DNA of 48,818 bases from an uncultured Lachnospiraceae bacterium (GTDB lineage Bacteria; Bacillota; Clostridia; Lachnospirales; Lachnospiraceae): assembly GCA_947623905.1 (NCBI GenBank), contig CANQHX010000006.1, positions 1-48,818 on the forward strand, read 5' to 3'. Under the pieces are notes generated by a model. The model was not told the origin of the DNA. It did no database searches and saw only the letters and a program-made list of their open reading frames with translations. The translations under genes and the position numbers were made by a program. Positions 33,901 to 44,100 of the stretch are shown one piece after another (within the stretch, counting starts at the first letter, position 1; every line of letters begins with the position of its first letter).

Positions 33901-35221
33901 TTCGGGAAGTTTTTTAGGCAGACGCACGATACCCTTTGAACAAAAATCTGCTGTTCTTATAGTTGGTTCAAAGCTGTTGAAGTATAGTGACCTGTCAACA
34001 AAAGAGATTATCGTTCCGGACGGAATCACAAGTATCGGCGATTATGCCTTCGGCTGGGATAACGATAACGACTTGGTTGAGACAATCCACCTTCCAGATT
34101 CTGTCCGCGAGATCGGAAAATACGCATTCCAACGTCGATCAAAACTGAGGAGAATTAACATACCAAACGGAGTAAAAGAAATACGAGACGGAACCTTTTA
34201 TAACTGTGAAGCGCTTGAGAGTCTGAGTATCCCAGCCTCTGTGGAGAAGATTGATCTACGCGCATTTCCAAAATACCAGTCTGGAAAATATACAAAAAAG
34301 TGCGCGTTAAAAACTATTGAGGTAGCTGCGGACAACATGTTCTATTGTTCCATCAATGGAATGCTGTTTACAAAGGATAAATCTCAAATACTATTTATCC
34401 CAAGTGTCATTCAGAAGACTGATTTCATCATTCCGGAAGGAGTAAAGGTGCTCAATGATTATCTCTTTGACGAAAATAATACGATGACGGAGTTGGTTCT
34501 GCCCGAGAGCGTCGAGAAGATTGGAGAGAGTTCGTTTCGCTATTGCACGAACTTAAGAAAAATTGTACTGCCGGAAGGACTTGAAGTAATAGGCGAATTT
34601 GCTTTCTGTGGCTGCAGTAAGTTGGAGACGGTCATATGGCCGAAAAAGCTGATATCCATAGAGGATATGGCCTTCAATGAAACCGGGCTTACATCAGTTA
34701 ATCTTCCGGAGACTATAAAACACATAGGGACTCGAGCATTTGCCAAAACGAAGTTGAAAACAGTAACCATTCCGAAATCGGTTCGCACACTTGGATGGGG
34801 TGCTTTTTCAGGCACGCCGGAGATCGTAGTTTATGACACGATTGATCCTGAAGCGAAAAGCGCAGACGCGGCAATTGACACCATAAATGGCCACCCTAAT
34901 TCTTTAGTTGGATGTGTTGGGATAGACTCTTTACATCGTCGGGTAAACCATTCAATTGTTGTTAAGTCTGCGGAATCAGATGAAATAAAATACAAGGTGT
35001 GGATGGGCGCCGATGTGTCTCAAAGAGACTACTATTGTTTCTTGTCTTCAGCATGGGGCCATAACGCGACGTTTGCTTTTTCTCAATTGGATGAATTTTT
35101 CCCGAGAATCAGAGGAAAGGAACATAAACTTCAAGTTGCAAAATACAGATTGGAGTATCCTGTAGATTTAAGTGATACAGCCAAAGCCAAGTTTGAATCC
35201 TATGTGAAAAAATACTCTTAA
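30926..35221 (+). CDS. Giant cytoplasmic leucine-rich repeat protein (BspA type) with PriA-3'BD-like N-terminus
   Basis: A 1431-residue protein with no signal peptide or membrane helix. Residues 5-73 are a PriA-3'BD-like beta domain (LYYICDFEIKPGDIVVVPL). Three blocks of BspA/LRR_5 repeats follow, at about 150-455, 690-770 and 850-1330, with the usual pattern VESIEDNAFLR...LILPKEL and EKIGESSFRYCTNLRKIVLP. Between blocks 1 and 2 a beta-rich segment (about 540-660) faintly resembles a HIRAN domain. The C-terminal 75 residues are unique. LRR_5 proteins are mostly surface adhesins; here the repeats sit in a cytosolic protein inside a nuclease operon, so they more likely recognise a partner or phage protein. 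ATG 30926 was chosen over GTG 30914 because of the AGGT spacing. Confidence 0.82.
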   Translation: MGNSKTYTYCSVLPANYQSPLYYICDFEIKPGDIVVVPLRSKKKVGLVLEVNEYTEDTVPFPLAQTRQVERIFSEHETSDLIKEKDKVDAEKAIRFMSDTQLKKISIKESLMRYSVGKEKIDAGKRIMRDILEAVPDKNEIINDMIIDLSDGFILSADGKTVTGYQGKKKNGKTVITVPSGVESIEDNAFLRVAIDTLILPKELRYLGKYTINNPAGSSETYPKPIDSIVVEEGNPNYFSDGVGFYSINNGQKRLLRMFSKSASTYVAPADVIAFEAGAFSGCPSLEHIVLTDGVESFDEYSLPYDTRVKEVFLPKTVKELRPKSLSGAYSTWNTVSYRIDEENETLFRDEDSIYAVLDDGSYKLITCLYHGKGKVLFLDGTSTIGRNAFMGHKNVSKVELPQSLRIIEEKAFSDTSLQTVVIPSDVTRIESKAFCLCSELKSVQIDSKVEHIAEDAFQYCSERLKIKSTGGDEYSIDDDGIIKKRTSPVKNSPTGEKNNDDQKSVPSVPQKDYFEEFARKIVQTITEESVSSEDEAADRAYFDEKNRKVSVILTFSQYSSDAKVVRERVACAETLRENDPIRIVVKGDVWEVTSKSGKSLGTLGMSITREAGPYLNYITFANCFVANITPKSKRRLNRRYALGSVRFDFVERTAEGLSKEDLITRTQFLYLTDENEAHLVRWIGDESIKTVHIPAAIEGKPVITLHPGLFSYGTHVENIVISDGVQRIETVFNVNDLKIIVFPSSVSYISPNVFSGVTDEYRDLYLNKNIIYVAPAGSYAEKFLKEYKPDHYDVKVLHVENEDVDEEDLKMMMAFDFEPSDSGIVLKFKDGFALNGFNEKRVSVPNRINGEPARNFDFGYIPDFVECLVIPPNTTNLLNLSREKIFYSDSQSLKKVLIAEDNSAYWSDGSAIFSKDKKCLLRFISYPAKKYTVPEGTERLAEYSFASMKNLKTLILPSSLKTIAEHAFSGCDKLADIQGFENVTEVGEGIFSGSFLGRRTIPFEQKSAVLIVGSKLLKYSDLSTKEIIVPDGITSIGDYAFGWDNDNDLVETIHLPDSVREIGKYAFQRRSKLRRINIPNGVKEIRDGTFYNCEALESLSIPASVEKIDLRAFPKYQSGKYTKKCALKTIEVAADNMFYCSINGMLFTKDKSQILFIPSVIQKTDFIIPEGVKVLNDYLFDENNTMTELVLPESVEKIGESSFRYCTNLRKIVLPEGLEVIGEFAFCGCSKLETVIWPKKLISIEDMAFNETGLTSVNLPETIKHIGTRAFAKTKLKTVTIPKSVRTLGWGAFSGTPEIVVYDTIDPEAKSADAAIDTINGHPNSLVGCVGIDSLHRRVNHSIVVKSAESDEIKYKVWMGADVSQRDYYCFLSSAWGHNATFAFSQLDEFFPRIRGKEHKLQVAKYRLEYPVDLSDTAKAKFESYVKKYS

Positions 35222-35242
35222 TTGAGAGGGGAGGTATAATGC

Positions 35243-36742
35243 ATGTCACAGTACAGTTCCAGAATTCATATTAAAGTATCATCTCCGGAAGTCTGGCGCA
35301 AATTTGAGGATGAAGATGATGCAAGCTTCGGCCTTGCTGAACTGGCAAAGAGAGGGAACACATCCTTTGTTGTTAGCGGAACGTATTTGTCTGCGGAGGA
35401 ATTGTTTGGTATTGTAAATGCTCTCGCGGAAACATTGGGGAAAGACGGCATAATCATTGCTGACAACACGGACATCAATGTTGATCCATATGACTACTGT
35501 CTGTACTATCTGGGGTCCTATGTGCAGACTGAGGAGTTCAATATTTATCGTGGAAAAAACAAGTGCGAAATGGCTTTTGAAACAGACATAATGGATATTC
35601 CGGGATGGTTAAACTATGGAGGGTTCAGTGCCTCGGAGGCAGAAAAGGAAGTTTTGTTTCGGTGTGGTTTGTTAGTGGTTGGGGAACACTATGAGCCGTT
35701 CTCAACAGATCTCAACATGCCAGACAGCGTTTATCTTAGAGAAACAAGTTTCAAAAAAAGGCCAGAAACAATAGAACGGACAATTATCGGTGAAGAAGTA
35801 TATTTTGTTCATTCAAAAGATGCATACGATCCATTGCGCATTGAGGTTATGAGCGAACTCGGTTCTCTAGGATACCTTCCGTCAGATATAAGTGATAAAC
35901 TCACGCCAATCTTGACGAATAATCGCCTCCATTACACAGCTGCGACGGTCGAAGTCATACCTGCCTCTTTGAGAAATAAACACGCAAAGAGTTCGGACGT
36001 AGCGATCAGCATCAAAGCGGAAATCAGTGATGAGAAGACGCCTGCTAAAAAAACAGTTCCAAAAGTTGCTGATCGTGATAGAAGAGTTGCTCAGGATAGA
36101 AGCAGAATTATTGAACAACGGAAGGCCGAGGAAGAGCGTAAACGCAAAGAGGAAGAAGCGCGGAAGGCCGAGGAAGCGCGTAAACGCAAAGAGGAAGAAG
36201 CGCGGAAGGCTGAGGAAGAGCGTAAACGTAAAGAGGAAGAAGCGCGGAAGGCCGAGGAAGCGCGTAAACGCAAAGAGGAAGAAGCGCGGAAGGCCGAAGA
36301 AGAACTCCGTAAGTATAAGGAAGACCACAAGAAGTGGGAAAGCGAATGCGCGGACATTAAAGCGAAACGTTCGGCTTTTGTCGATGCTAAGATAGCTGAG
36401 GAAAAGGCGGCTATTGTGGACGCAGCAACAAAAAAACGCGATGATGCGATTGCGAAAGCAAATGCAGTACTAAAAGAGCAAACGGATCGTAAAGCGTTGG
36501 CTGAATCTACGTTGGCTTCCCTTGGTGTGTTCAAATTTGGCGCGAAGAAAGTTCAGAAGTCAATCATCGAAGAAGCAGCGAAGCTGTTGACGGATGTGCA
36601 AGCGTCAATCTCCGCCGCGGAAGCAGTCTATTCGACGGAAATGGAAGCGGCGGATAAAAAAGCAAAAAGCAAGCGTCGTTCTTTCCGGAAAAATGCTGAA
36701 ATAGAGTTTCCGCTGCCTGTTGAGCCAAAGAAGCCGAACTAA
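35243..36742 (+). CDS. HIRAN-like domain protein with long coiled coil
   Basis: A 499-residue protein. Residues 1-160 have no recognised family. Residues 165-250 look like a HIRAN domain (GEEVYFVHSKDAYDPLRIEV...GSLGYLPSDI), a fold that binds DNA 3' ends or stalled forks in HLTF/Rad5-type helicases. Residues 285-400 are a highly charged coiled coil with four exact-register 14-residue repeats (RKAEEERKRKEEEA type). The C-terminal 120 residues form a second coiled coil with the segment TLASLGVFKFGAKKVQK, which I recall from other Firmicute HIRAN proteins. ATG 35243 follows GAGGGGAGG. It is 21 bases after the LRR gene and is followed by a 77-base gap with alternative hairpins. Confidence 0.75.
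   Translation: MSQYSSRIHIKVSSPEVWRKFEDEDDASFGLAELAKRGNTSFVVSGTYLSAEELFGIVNALAETLGKDGIIIADNTDINVDPYDYCLYYLGSYVQTEEFNIYRGKNKCEMAFETDIMDIPGWLNYGGFSASEAEKEVLFRCGLLVVGEHYEPFSTDLNMPDSVYLRETSFKKRPETIERTIIGEEVYFVHSKDAYDPLRIEVMSELGSLGYLPSDISDKLTPILTNNRLHYTAATVEVIPASLRNKHAKSSDVAISIKAEISDEKTPAKKTVPKVADRDRRVAQDRSRIIEQRKAEEERKRKEEEARKAEEARKRKEEEARKAEEERKRKEEEARKAEEARKRKEEEARKAEEELRKYKEDHKKWESECADIKAKRSAFVDAKIAEEKAAIVDAATKKRDDAIAKANAVLKEQTDRKALAESTLASLGVFKFGAKKVQKSIIEEAAKLLTDVQASISAAEAVYSTEMEAADKKAKSKRRSFRKNAEIEFPLPVEPKKPN
36119..36304 (+). repeat. 42-bp in-frame tandem repeats, four and a half copies
   Basis: Units 36119-36160, 36161-36202, 36203-36244 and 36245-36286 plus a partial copy to 36304. Units alternate between two versions (EEER and EEAR), suggesting duplication of an 84-bp pair. 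They encode the charged coiled coil and are a likely site of length variation. Confidence 0.9.
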
Positions 36743-36751
36743 TTAGAAAGT

Positions 36752-36788
36752 GGCGATAGAAAGAGGAAGATGTCCTTGAGACATCGCC
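36752..36788 (+). promoter_or_regulatory. Alternative hairpins between the HIRAN and alpha-CTD-like genes
   Basis: GGCGAT (36752-36757) can pair with ATCGCC (36783-36788), or GATGTC (36769-36774) can pair with GACATC (36780-36785). The two share bases and exclude each other. TTATTTTTC follows. This could be a weak attenuator that lowers expression of the two last genes relative to the upstream ones. Confidence 0.35.
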
Positions 36789-36819
36789 CTTATTTTTCAA
36801 AAAGGATTCTGATGATAAG

Positions 36820-39800
36820 ATGAACGAAAAGACTATTACGATATATATCCATGACTTGGAGATTTCAGATAAAAGCAAAAGCTATTTGGTCCGTGTGGGC
36901 TTAATGAAGCTAAACGATTTGCTAAACTGCGATATGACTGAACTGTCTGCAATGCGCAACATCAGTGAAGATGTTCTCCAAGAATTGAATGGTGTAATAG
37001 CCCATGCAGACGATATTATCAGTTTCTTTGAGGAACGAGCGAAACGAATCAAAGAGATTCTTCCGAATGTTCAAGATACGCCAATTGAAAGCCTTGGACT
37101 TGGTGCTCGTGCAACAAACGCATTGAGACGTGGCGGTATCCAAACGGTCGGAGCACTGATCCAAATGTCCGAGAAGGATATCATGAGCCTCCGAAATGTT
37201 GGCGCTCAAACAAGAGACGAAATACTTGCGGTCATCGATGCAATAATTAGAGATGGTAAAGCTTATTTTGATTATCTTGCATCTCAAGACAATCGGGAAC
37301 TTGGAGATGAACCTATCGTAGAATCTGCCAGTAAAGGTTTTGATTTCGCGGTCATTGATATTTTAACAGAAAGATTTGGTTTCAAGCCAGCTAAGATGAC
37401 GGAATGGTTTGGACTGTCAAGGCAAAGCGTATATAACGCCTTGGAGAAGCGATTGCCGCAGCGCAGATCTACATGGACAGGAAAGACAATATCTGAAAGT
37501 GAGCTGTCAATCCTTGCAGAACTGATTGAAAATAAAAGTTTTGACTATACTGACGACGAAGTAACCTGCTGTTGTATGAATAACAGACAGGACGATTTTG
37601 TCTGCCTTTTTATATATGAGAACGAGATTAAGTGTTTCTTTTTGAGTGACTTGCCGGATGAGATTCGGGAACAAGTTGTCAGCAAAAAAATGCACATGTA
37701 CACCGAGCGGGAGTTGGCAGGTGGATCAGACGGAAGAGTTATAAACGTCCTTACAAAGCCTTTCTATCGCCCGGATAATCCTGAAAGATTCAGGAATAAT
37801 GCACAGTTACGAGGAATGACGTTGGATGAGTACGCTGTTTTCATTTCCGGCTATCCTTACCTCGATCAGCGTAGCGTTACAGATGAGCAGATTATTGCCT
37901 TCATGCAGGAAAACATGGTTGATGGGAGGGTGTACATCTCCTCTGATCCGAAAAACCAGTGGATTAGGTCAATAGCCTCTCGAAATGGCTATACAATCAA
38001 GAGTTTTATTGAGCTTTATGGATTTGAATCCCGACTTGACGGTTCTGAGCTTACATCCGATGCTGCGAAAGAACGTCATCGCAAAGAACTGAGGCAATAT
38101 GTTGTTCGTGATAATGTTGTTTATTTCCCTACAGATTCACATATCTACAAGGCGCTTCAAACATATACCTATAAAAGCGGAACAGACATTAACAGCTATA
38201 TTCGTTCGTTAGGTTTTGAAAGAACTACTGAACGCCCCGATGTGGCGGTCGATATCCTTGAAAAGGATATGGAGGTCAGGCAAAGCGACGGTACTTTTGA
38301 AGATAAAGTCTTTGCCATGTATCCCCTTATTGGAAGCCGTATTCTAAAACCCGAGACGGTGGACAAGCTAAATAAAAATGCGAGAAAATACATTGACATT
38401 GTCCTTAGAGAACCATGGACAAAGCTCTCACCGCGCGCAGAAATGCAAATCACCCTTGCGCTGATTAACAATGCAAAGAATTGGAAAAATGAGGAGAATA
38501 GCAATTTCTGGAACTATATTTCTCTCCAGTTCGGGTATCGTGACGCAAGCGGATCGGTGGTAAGACTTCTCCAGTCGTCCCTTGAGAACGCAATGAAGCG
38601 CAACCGGCGTCTTTTCTTGGAGGATGCAAATGGACGCGCCTTCAAATCAACGGTTGTGATCCATGCGCTCAGTACGAGAAAATCATGGATGGCGCTATTT
38701 GATTTCCTGTTCGATTTCTACAAAAGCAACCTTAACTGGCATGCGATTCCAAACGACCCCTTGATTTCGGTCATGGTCCACGCACTCCAGCAGAAGTTAT
38801 CTGGCGGCAATGAGGAAGATGTCGAACTGACGATCAGTTCTAAGGCGTTTTCATTTCAGGAAGGAATACGGAAATTGATCCTTTTCCGGCCTGTCTATAC
38901 GCGGAACCTATTTGAAAGATTGATCAGAAAAATCGATTCGCTTGTCAACTCTGAGAACAAACAAGTCAATACATATGAGGAATGGCTTTGTGAAGAGTGG
39001 TTTAAAGAGAAAATCATTGCGATTGCAAATACGAAGAAATCAGAGAGACAGACACAACTCACTCAGCGGGACATCGCAATAGACTATTCCCGCATCCGTG
39101 TGAAGATCATCCTGAAAAACGAAACGGACGTACAGCTCATACTCCCGGATATTCGCTTGAAGAACGAGGAGATCAAAAAGGCAACACTTTCCGTAAGCTG
39201 CAACGGCAGAGAAATAATGCAGCAGAACCTTAGCTGGTACGGGAACGAGCTTGGAAAGACGCTAAACGGTGTTGCCGTTTCTATTTCGGTGGGCTCTCAA
39301 GAGGATAATTTGCTGAACATTTGTGTTCGGATTAAATGCGATGACGAGTTGATCTACGACTCGGAAGAAAGCCTGTATCGAAACGTGTTGCTGTTTTACG
39401 GCGGTGCTGAGATTTCGGCAAATCTAGTCAAACGAGGCCACTATACGCTCGTAGTGCCTAAAACGGCAGAGGTTAAGACAGAGAACACGGATATCGTCGA
39501 GATTGACTCGATGAAAAACGTCGGGCTGAAAGCGCTCTTTTTGGAGCTGAAGGACGGATATGTGCTTACTGTGAGTGGTCGATTGATTGCCTTCGACAGC
39601 GAGAATGGGACCGACGTTAAGTTTATCACTCCGAGCGAATCTACATCCCTGCCGACGGTCACCCTTCAGGACACAGAAGCTTTCCTTGCCTACCGGAAGA
39701 GTGCCTGTAACATCATTTTTGGAAATCGCGATTACACACAGCAGTTTGTTCTCTTAAAAGACGGCGAGAGAATAGAGTTTGACTCATTAGAACAGTCTTA

Positions 39801-41115
39801 CAATGGGCTCGCGTTTACTATGCCTTTGGATAGCGAACGTGACACGATACGCCTGCAAGTAATCAATCTGGCAAACGAACGATTGATGTATGACCGGACA
39901 TTTATGCTGATTTCCAAAGCAAATTGCAGCTTTAATCGTGAATTTTATTATAAAGCAAGCGATTATGACGGTGCAGAGTATTATGCGGACATAGATGATT
40001 TCCGTGAAGTAGTTCCTTTTGGGAAAGATGAGGCTGAAGTCCGGATACCTTTCCGTGATGGAGAGCTTCATGTGGATATTCCGAAGGTCATCGTGTCTGA
40101 AACGTCCGGCGCATGGCTGCAGGAGCCTCAACCGGCATGGTATATTGGGCATATTCCACAGAATAGTTTTCTCAAAGTAACCACTCCGGCGAGGGTTAAT
40201 GTTCAGTTTCTCGTTGACGGCAAAGACATCCTTTACGATGGCCAGGGCTTGGTGACAATTGGAAATGTCCTACAGTCGTTTGGTGGTACAGACAGTTTCA
40301 TTGACGCAGAAGTGGTAATGAGAGTAGCCGGTCAAACCCAAAGTGCCTCTTATTCACTGGCGAGAGTTTTCTTCAAGGAGCGATTTCTGAGACAGCCTTC
40401 CTTCTGGACAAAAGAACAAAAGTTGTTCTGGGATCAAGGAGGGGCATTTATTGGGACTTCGGGCAGAGAGTTTACCCTCTTGCTCTTTGGCGCTGATGAT
40501 AAGTCATTTGAATTCAAGATTGGCGAAAATACGGAATATATCGCCATACCTGAAGATATGCCGATTGGGAACTATCGTTTTGAAATCAGCATCCAAACTG
40601 GAGGATTATTCAAAAGAACAAAAGAAGTTGTAGCAACCGGCGACTGTATCATTGGCGATAAAAACCTTCTGCGTTTTATGAACCGCCGGATCGTTATTGA
40701 AGCTATAACAGATGAGTTCAAAGAGGAAGCCGGTCATATTCTGATACGCACCTGCTATATTGACCAAATACAGTATTGCAGGATGGAGGATACATCCGAA
40801 GGATACTGCCCGGTGTACAGTGGAATTCTCTACACGGCCAGTTATCATGGGGAAAGGTATGAGTTTTCGTTTGACGTTCACACGAACAAAAAAGGCGTTA
40901 CGAAAATGTTGGTGAATCCAGTTCGAATCGTGTATATCAGCGACACCGCGCTGTGCATTACTGATCCGGACGGAGATGGCTTGTACTACTATAACTATTA
41001 TGATCGAAGCATGGAATCCATTGTATATGCACTTACGGATTACGAATATACGAAGGCCAATAAGCAAAAGTATTCCAATGCCGATCTATACTTGTATCGG
41101 ACGGAAAGGATGTAA
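36820..41115 (+). CDS. Large protein with RNA-polymerase alpha-CTD-like repeats, partner of the DUF1998 helicase
   Basis: A 1431-residue soluble protein. Residues 88-143 (SLGLGARATNALRRGGIQTV...LRNVGAQTRDEI) are a clear match to the helix-hairpin-helix domain of RNA polymerase alpha-CTD. Residues 13-60 are a degenerate second copy. A helix-turn-helix candidate lies at 176-213. Residues 354-403 and 418-467 are two repeats ending like IRSLGFE, similar to the modules of the protein at 29640. The second half (about 790-1430) is beta-rich with no named family. The helicase starts 2 bases after its stop. This large-protein/DUF1998-helicase pairing recalls DruH-DruE of type III Druantia, but I cannot show homology. 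ATG 36820 has AAAGGA 13 bases upstream. Confidence 0.75.
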   Translation: MNEKTITIYIHDLEISDKSKSYLVRVGLMKLNDLLNCDMTELSAMRNISEDVLQELNGVIAHADDIISFFEERAKRIKEILPNVQDTPIESLGLGARATNALRRGGIQTVGALIQMSEKDIMSLRNVGAQTRDEILAVIDAIIRDGKAYFDYLASQDNRELGDEPIVESASKGFDFAVIDILTERFGFKPAKMTEWFGLSRQSVYNALEKRLPQRRSTWTGKTISESELSILAELIENKSFDYTDDEVTCCCMNNRQDDFVCLFIYENEIKCFFLSDLPDEIREQVVSKKMHMYTERELAGGSDGRVINVLTKPFYRPDNPERFRNNAQLRGMTLDEYAVFISGYPYLDQRSVTDEQIIAFMQENMVDGRVYISSDPKNQWIRSIASRNGYTIKSFIELYGFESRLDGSELTSDAAKERHRKELRQYVVRDNVVYFPTDSHIYKALQTYTYKSGTDINSYIRSLGFERTTERPDVAVDILEKDMEVRQSDGTFEDKVFAMYPLIGSRILKPETVDKLNKNARKYIDIVLREPWTKLSPRAEMQITLALINNAKNWKNEENSNFWNYISLQFGYRDASGSVVRLLQSSLENAMKRNRRLFLEDANGRAFKSTVVIHALSTRKSWMALFDFLFDFYKSNLNWHAIPNDPLISVMVHALQQKLSGGNEEDVELTISSKAFSFQEGIRKLILFRPVYTRNLFERLIRKIDSLVNSENKQVNTYEEWLCEEWFKEKIIAIANTKKSERQTQLTQRDIAIDYSRIRVKIILKNETDVQLILPDIRLKNEEIKKATLSVSCNGREIMQQNLSWYGNELGKTLNGVAVSISVGSQEDNLLNICVRIKCDDELIYDSEESLYRNVLLFYGGAEISANLVKRGHYTLVVPKTAEVKTENTDIVEIDSMKNVGLKALFLELKDGYVLTVSGRLIAFDSENGTDVKFITPSESTSLPTVTLQDTEAFLAYRKSACNIIFGNRDYTQQFVLLKDGERIEFDSLEQSYNGLAFTMPLDSERDTIRLQVINLANERLMYDRTFMLISKANCSFNREFYYKASDYDGAEYYADIDDFREVVPFGKDEAEVRIPFRDGELHVDIPKVIVSETSGAWLQEPQPAWYIGHIPQNSFLKVTTPARVNVQFLVDGKDILYDGQGLVTIGNVLQSFGGTDSFIDAEVVMRVAGQTQSASYSLARVFFKERFLRQPSFWTKEQKLFWDQGGAFIGTSGREFTLLLFGADDKSFEFKIGENTEYIAIPEDMPIGNYRFEISIQTGGLFKRTKEVVATGDCIIGDKNLLRFMNRRIVIEAITDEFKEEAGHILIRTCYIDQIQYCRMEDTSEGYCPVYSGILYTASYHGERYEFSFDVHTNKKGVTKMLVNPVRIVYISDTALCITDPDGDGLYYYNYYDRSMESIVYALTDYEYTKANKQKYSNADLYLYRTERM

Positions 41116-41117
41116 GC

Positions 41118-44100
41118 ATGTTTAGTCCAATCACTGCAGCAGACAACATTAAGGATGAGTTTATAGGGTACATATCGACGCTGTTCCATATTTCTGACAA
41201 GGATTACGCTGCGCAGTTCACTGCTGCCCTATATGAGGAAGGCGCTATTGCAAAAGGCCCCTATTTGGATGTCAGCGACTCATATAAGACTGGAAAAAGC
41301 CTTGCTCAAATGATTGAGGAGGGAGAGGCATCTGCTATCTTCCGCAGTTTGGAGGGAGATATTCCCGATGGTGAAAAAGAGATTCAGATCAACCGTGGGC
41401 TGTATCTTCATCAGGAAAGAGCCCTCAGAAAAACAAACAAAGGCAAGAACCTAATCGTCACCACAGGCACCGGTTCCGGTAAAACGGAGTGCTTCATTAT
41501 TCCGATTATTAATCACTTGCTTCGGGAGACCGAAGAGGGTACTCTTTCCTCTGGCGTGAGAGCGCTTTTGATCTATCCGATGAACGCTCTTGCCAACGAT
41601 CAAATGAAAAGACTGCGCAATCTGTTGAAGAGCTATCCTGAGATTACTTTCGGTGTCTATAACAGCAGCACAAAGCAAAATGAACAGGACGGAATCGCTG
41701 AATATGGCAAGGTATACAAGGATGCAAACGGACATCCCTTAAAGCCGCTGAAGAATGAGATTGTTTCCCGCGATCAGATGCAGAAGACTCCTCCGCATAT
41801 CCTCGTGACAAACTATGCCATGCTTGAGTATATGATGCTCAGGCCAAAAGATGACTTGGTATTCTCGGGGGCAAAGCTGCGTTTTCTCGTTCTGGACGAA
41901 GCACATATCTATCGCGGAGCGACAGGAATGGAGACATCCTTGTTGTTGAAGCGACTGAAAGCAAGAATTAGTAACCCGGCAAATGTCCTCCATATTCTCA
42001 CCAGCGCAACGCTTGGCGGAAAAGAAGCAGATGATGATATCGTCAAATTTGCGGAAACATTGTGTAACGCTTCTTTTTATGCGGAGGATATTATCAGATC
42101 TCAAAGTGTGGTTCCATCTTATGATAGGGAGCCTGTTGAGATTCCACTATCTATGTTTGCGGAGCTTGTTAATCCTCAAAAGCCACTAAATGTCATTGCT
42201 GATGATTATGGGCTTCCGATTCCGGAAGGTATGCCTGATGCTGAGTATCTTTATAATCTGTGCGTTAGTGCCGCAGTTTATCGAGACCTCCGCAGGATTG
42301 CAAGTCATCCAATGACGATCCCCGAGATTACGAGGGCACTCAGAACAACCCACGATGTGACCCAGCAGGATGTTGTAAACATTATTGGAGTGGCTGCACA
42401 GGCTTCCAAAAACAAATCCGTGTTGATAAAAGCGCGTTATCATATGTTTGCAAAGGCGCTTGAAGGCGTATATGTCACGCTTGGTCAGAATAAAAAGTTA
42501 ATGCTCAACCGAAATCGGAGCATTTCGATAGATGGCGAAGATTGGAAAGTGTTTGAGTGCGCGATCTGCGATGATTGCGGAAGAGTTGCAGTGGCCGGGA
42601 AAGAAGTAGACGGAAAGCTTGAATTTGCAAACAGTTCATACGACTCCGAAATTGAGTATTATATGCTCAGAGACAGCCGAGATATCGACTTGGATATGGA
42701 TGAGGAAGATGAAGATGAAACAGAGGAAATCGGAAAGAATGATTACCTCCTGTGCTCAAAATGCGGCACCTTAATCCATGAGAGTTTGAAGGCAGACCCA
42801 CCCTGTACATGTGGGTTGGATCACTATGTCAAACTCAGGAAAGCAAGAAAAAGCGAAGCACGAGGAGATGGGAAATGCCCGAGCTGTAATTTTGGTACAT
42901 TCAAGACCTTTTATCTGGGATATGACGCGGCAACCGCAGTTCTTGGTACCTCGTTGTTTGAAGAACTGCCGGAGAGCGAAAAGGTTCTCAAAAGTAAGAG
43001 AAGCACACAGCCGGTAAAAAAGAGCTTGTTTGGGGCGGCAAAGCAAGGGACTCAAATTGATATTGTTCGCCGAAAGAGACAGTTCCTATCCTTCTCCGAT
43101 AGCAGAGGAGAAGCGGCCTTCTTTGCGTCATATATGACTGCCTCGTATAGTGAGTTTCTTCGTAGACGCGGTATCTGGCATGTAGTCGAAAAAAACAAAG
43201 AAAATATGGCCGCACACCCATGGGAGATCCAGCACTTCGTGGATGAGCTAACCTCATACTTCGATTCGTGTAGGACCTTTGCCGAACCCGGCGATAAGGG
43301 CGTTGAAAACCTCACGGTGACCAGTCGAAAAAACGCTTGGATCGCTGTCCTGAATGAAATGGTCAACGCACGTCGCAGCACCAGCTTGGCTTCTTTGGGT
43401 ATTATCAAGTTCAATTATAAAGGAAACACCAAGGAAATCATGGCGGGTGTTGCCGAAGCCTATCAGCAAAAAGTTGAAGATGTGAAGGCTCTCTTCGATT
43501 TGCTTGCCATGGAAATTGTTTACCATGGTGCATTGGAGGGAGACTGTGATTTGACCGATGATGAGCGAGAGTACATCTTCTATACTCCAAAGCCCAAGCG
43601 GGTAAAGCGCTGCAAAGATATGGATAAAGACAAAAAGAAGTCGTACCTTGCAGGCTGGTCTTCAACGGTTAGAAAGAACGGCAGTCTTCTTAAAAACGGA
43701 CGTCTCAAGCGTGTTATGAATGTTTTGGGATTGGAAGATGCTGTTGCAAATGAGTTGCTGCAGATGTATTGGGATGAGGTTCTTAGAGGTGAGGAATCCC
43801 TTTCCACTGCGGGGAACGATGAGTTCTATTTCAGCACGGAGCGGTTTACCATCAGTTCTGGAACGGAAGATGTTCCGATCTATGTCTGTGATGTCTGTGG
43901 GAAGACTACAATGATGAATTGCAAGGATATGTGTACCACAATCAAGTGCGGTGGACACCTTCGCAGCATCACACATGAAAGCCTTTTGAAAGACAATCAC
44001 TATGCAAAGCTCTATCAGTCTACCCTCATGCAACCGTTGCATATCAAGGAGCATACAGCACAGCTCGGACGCGAGGAACAGCAAAAGTATCAGGAGATGT

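Noticed and set aside
36119..36304. Regular repeats considered as a CRISPR-like array
   Set aside because: The repeats are contiguous without spacers, in frame with the coiled-coil gene and a multiple of three in length.
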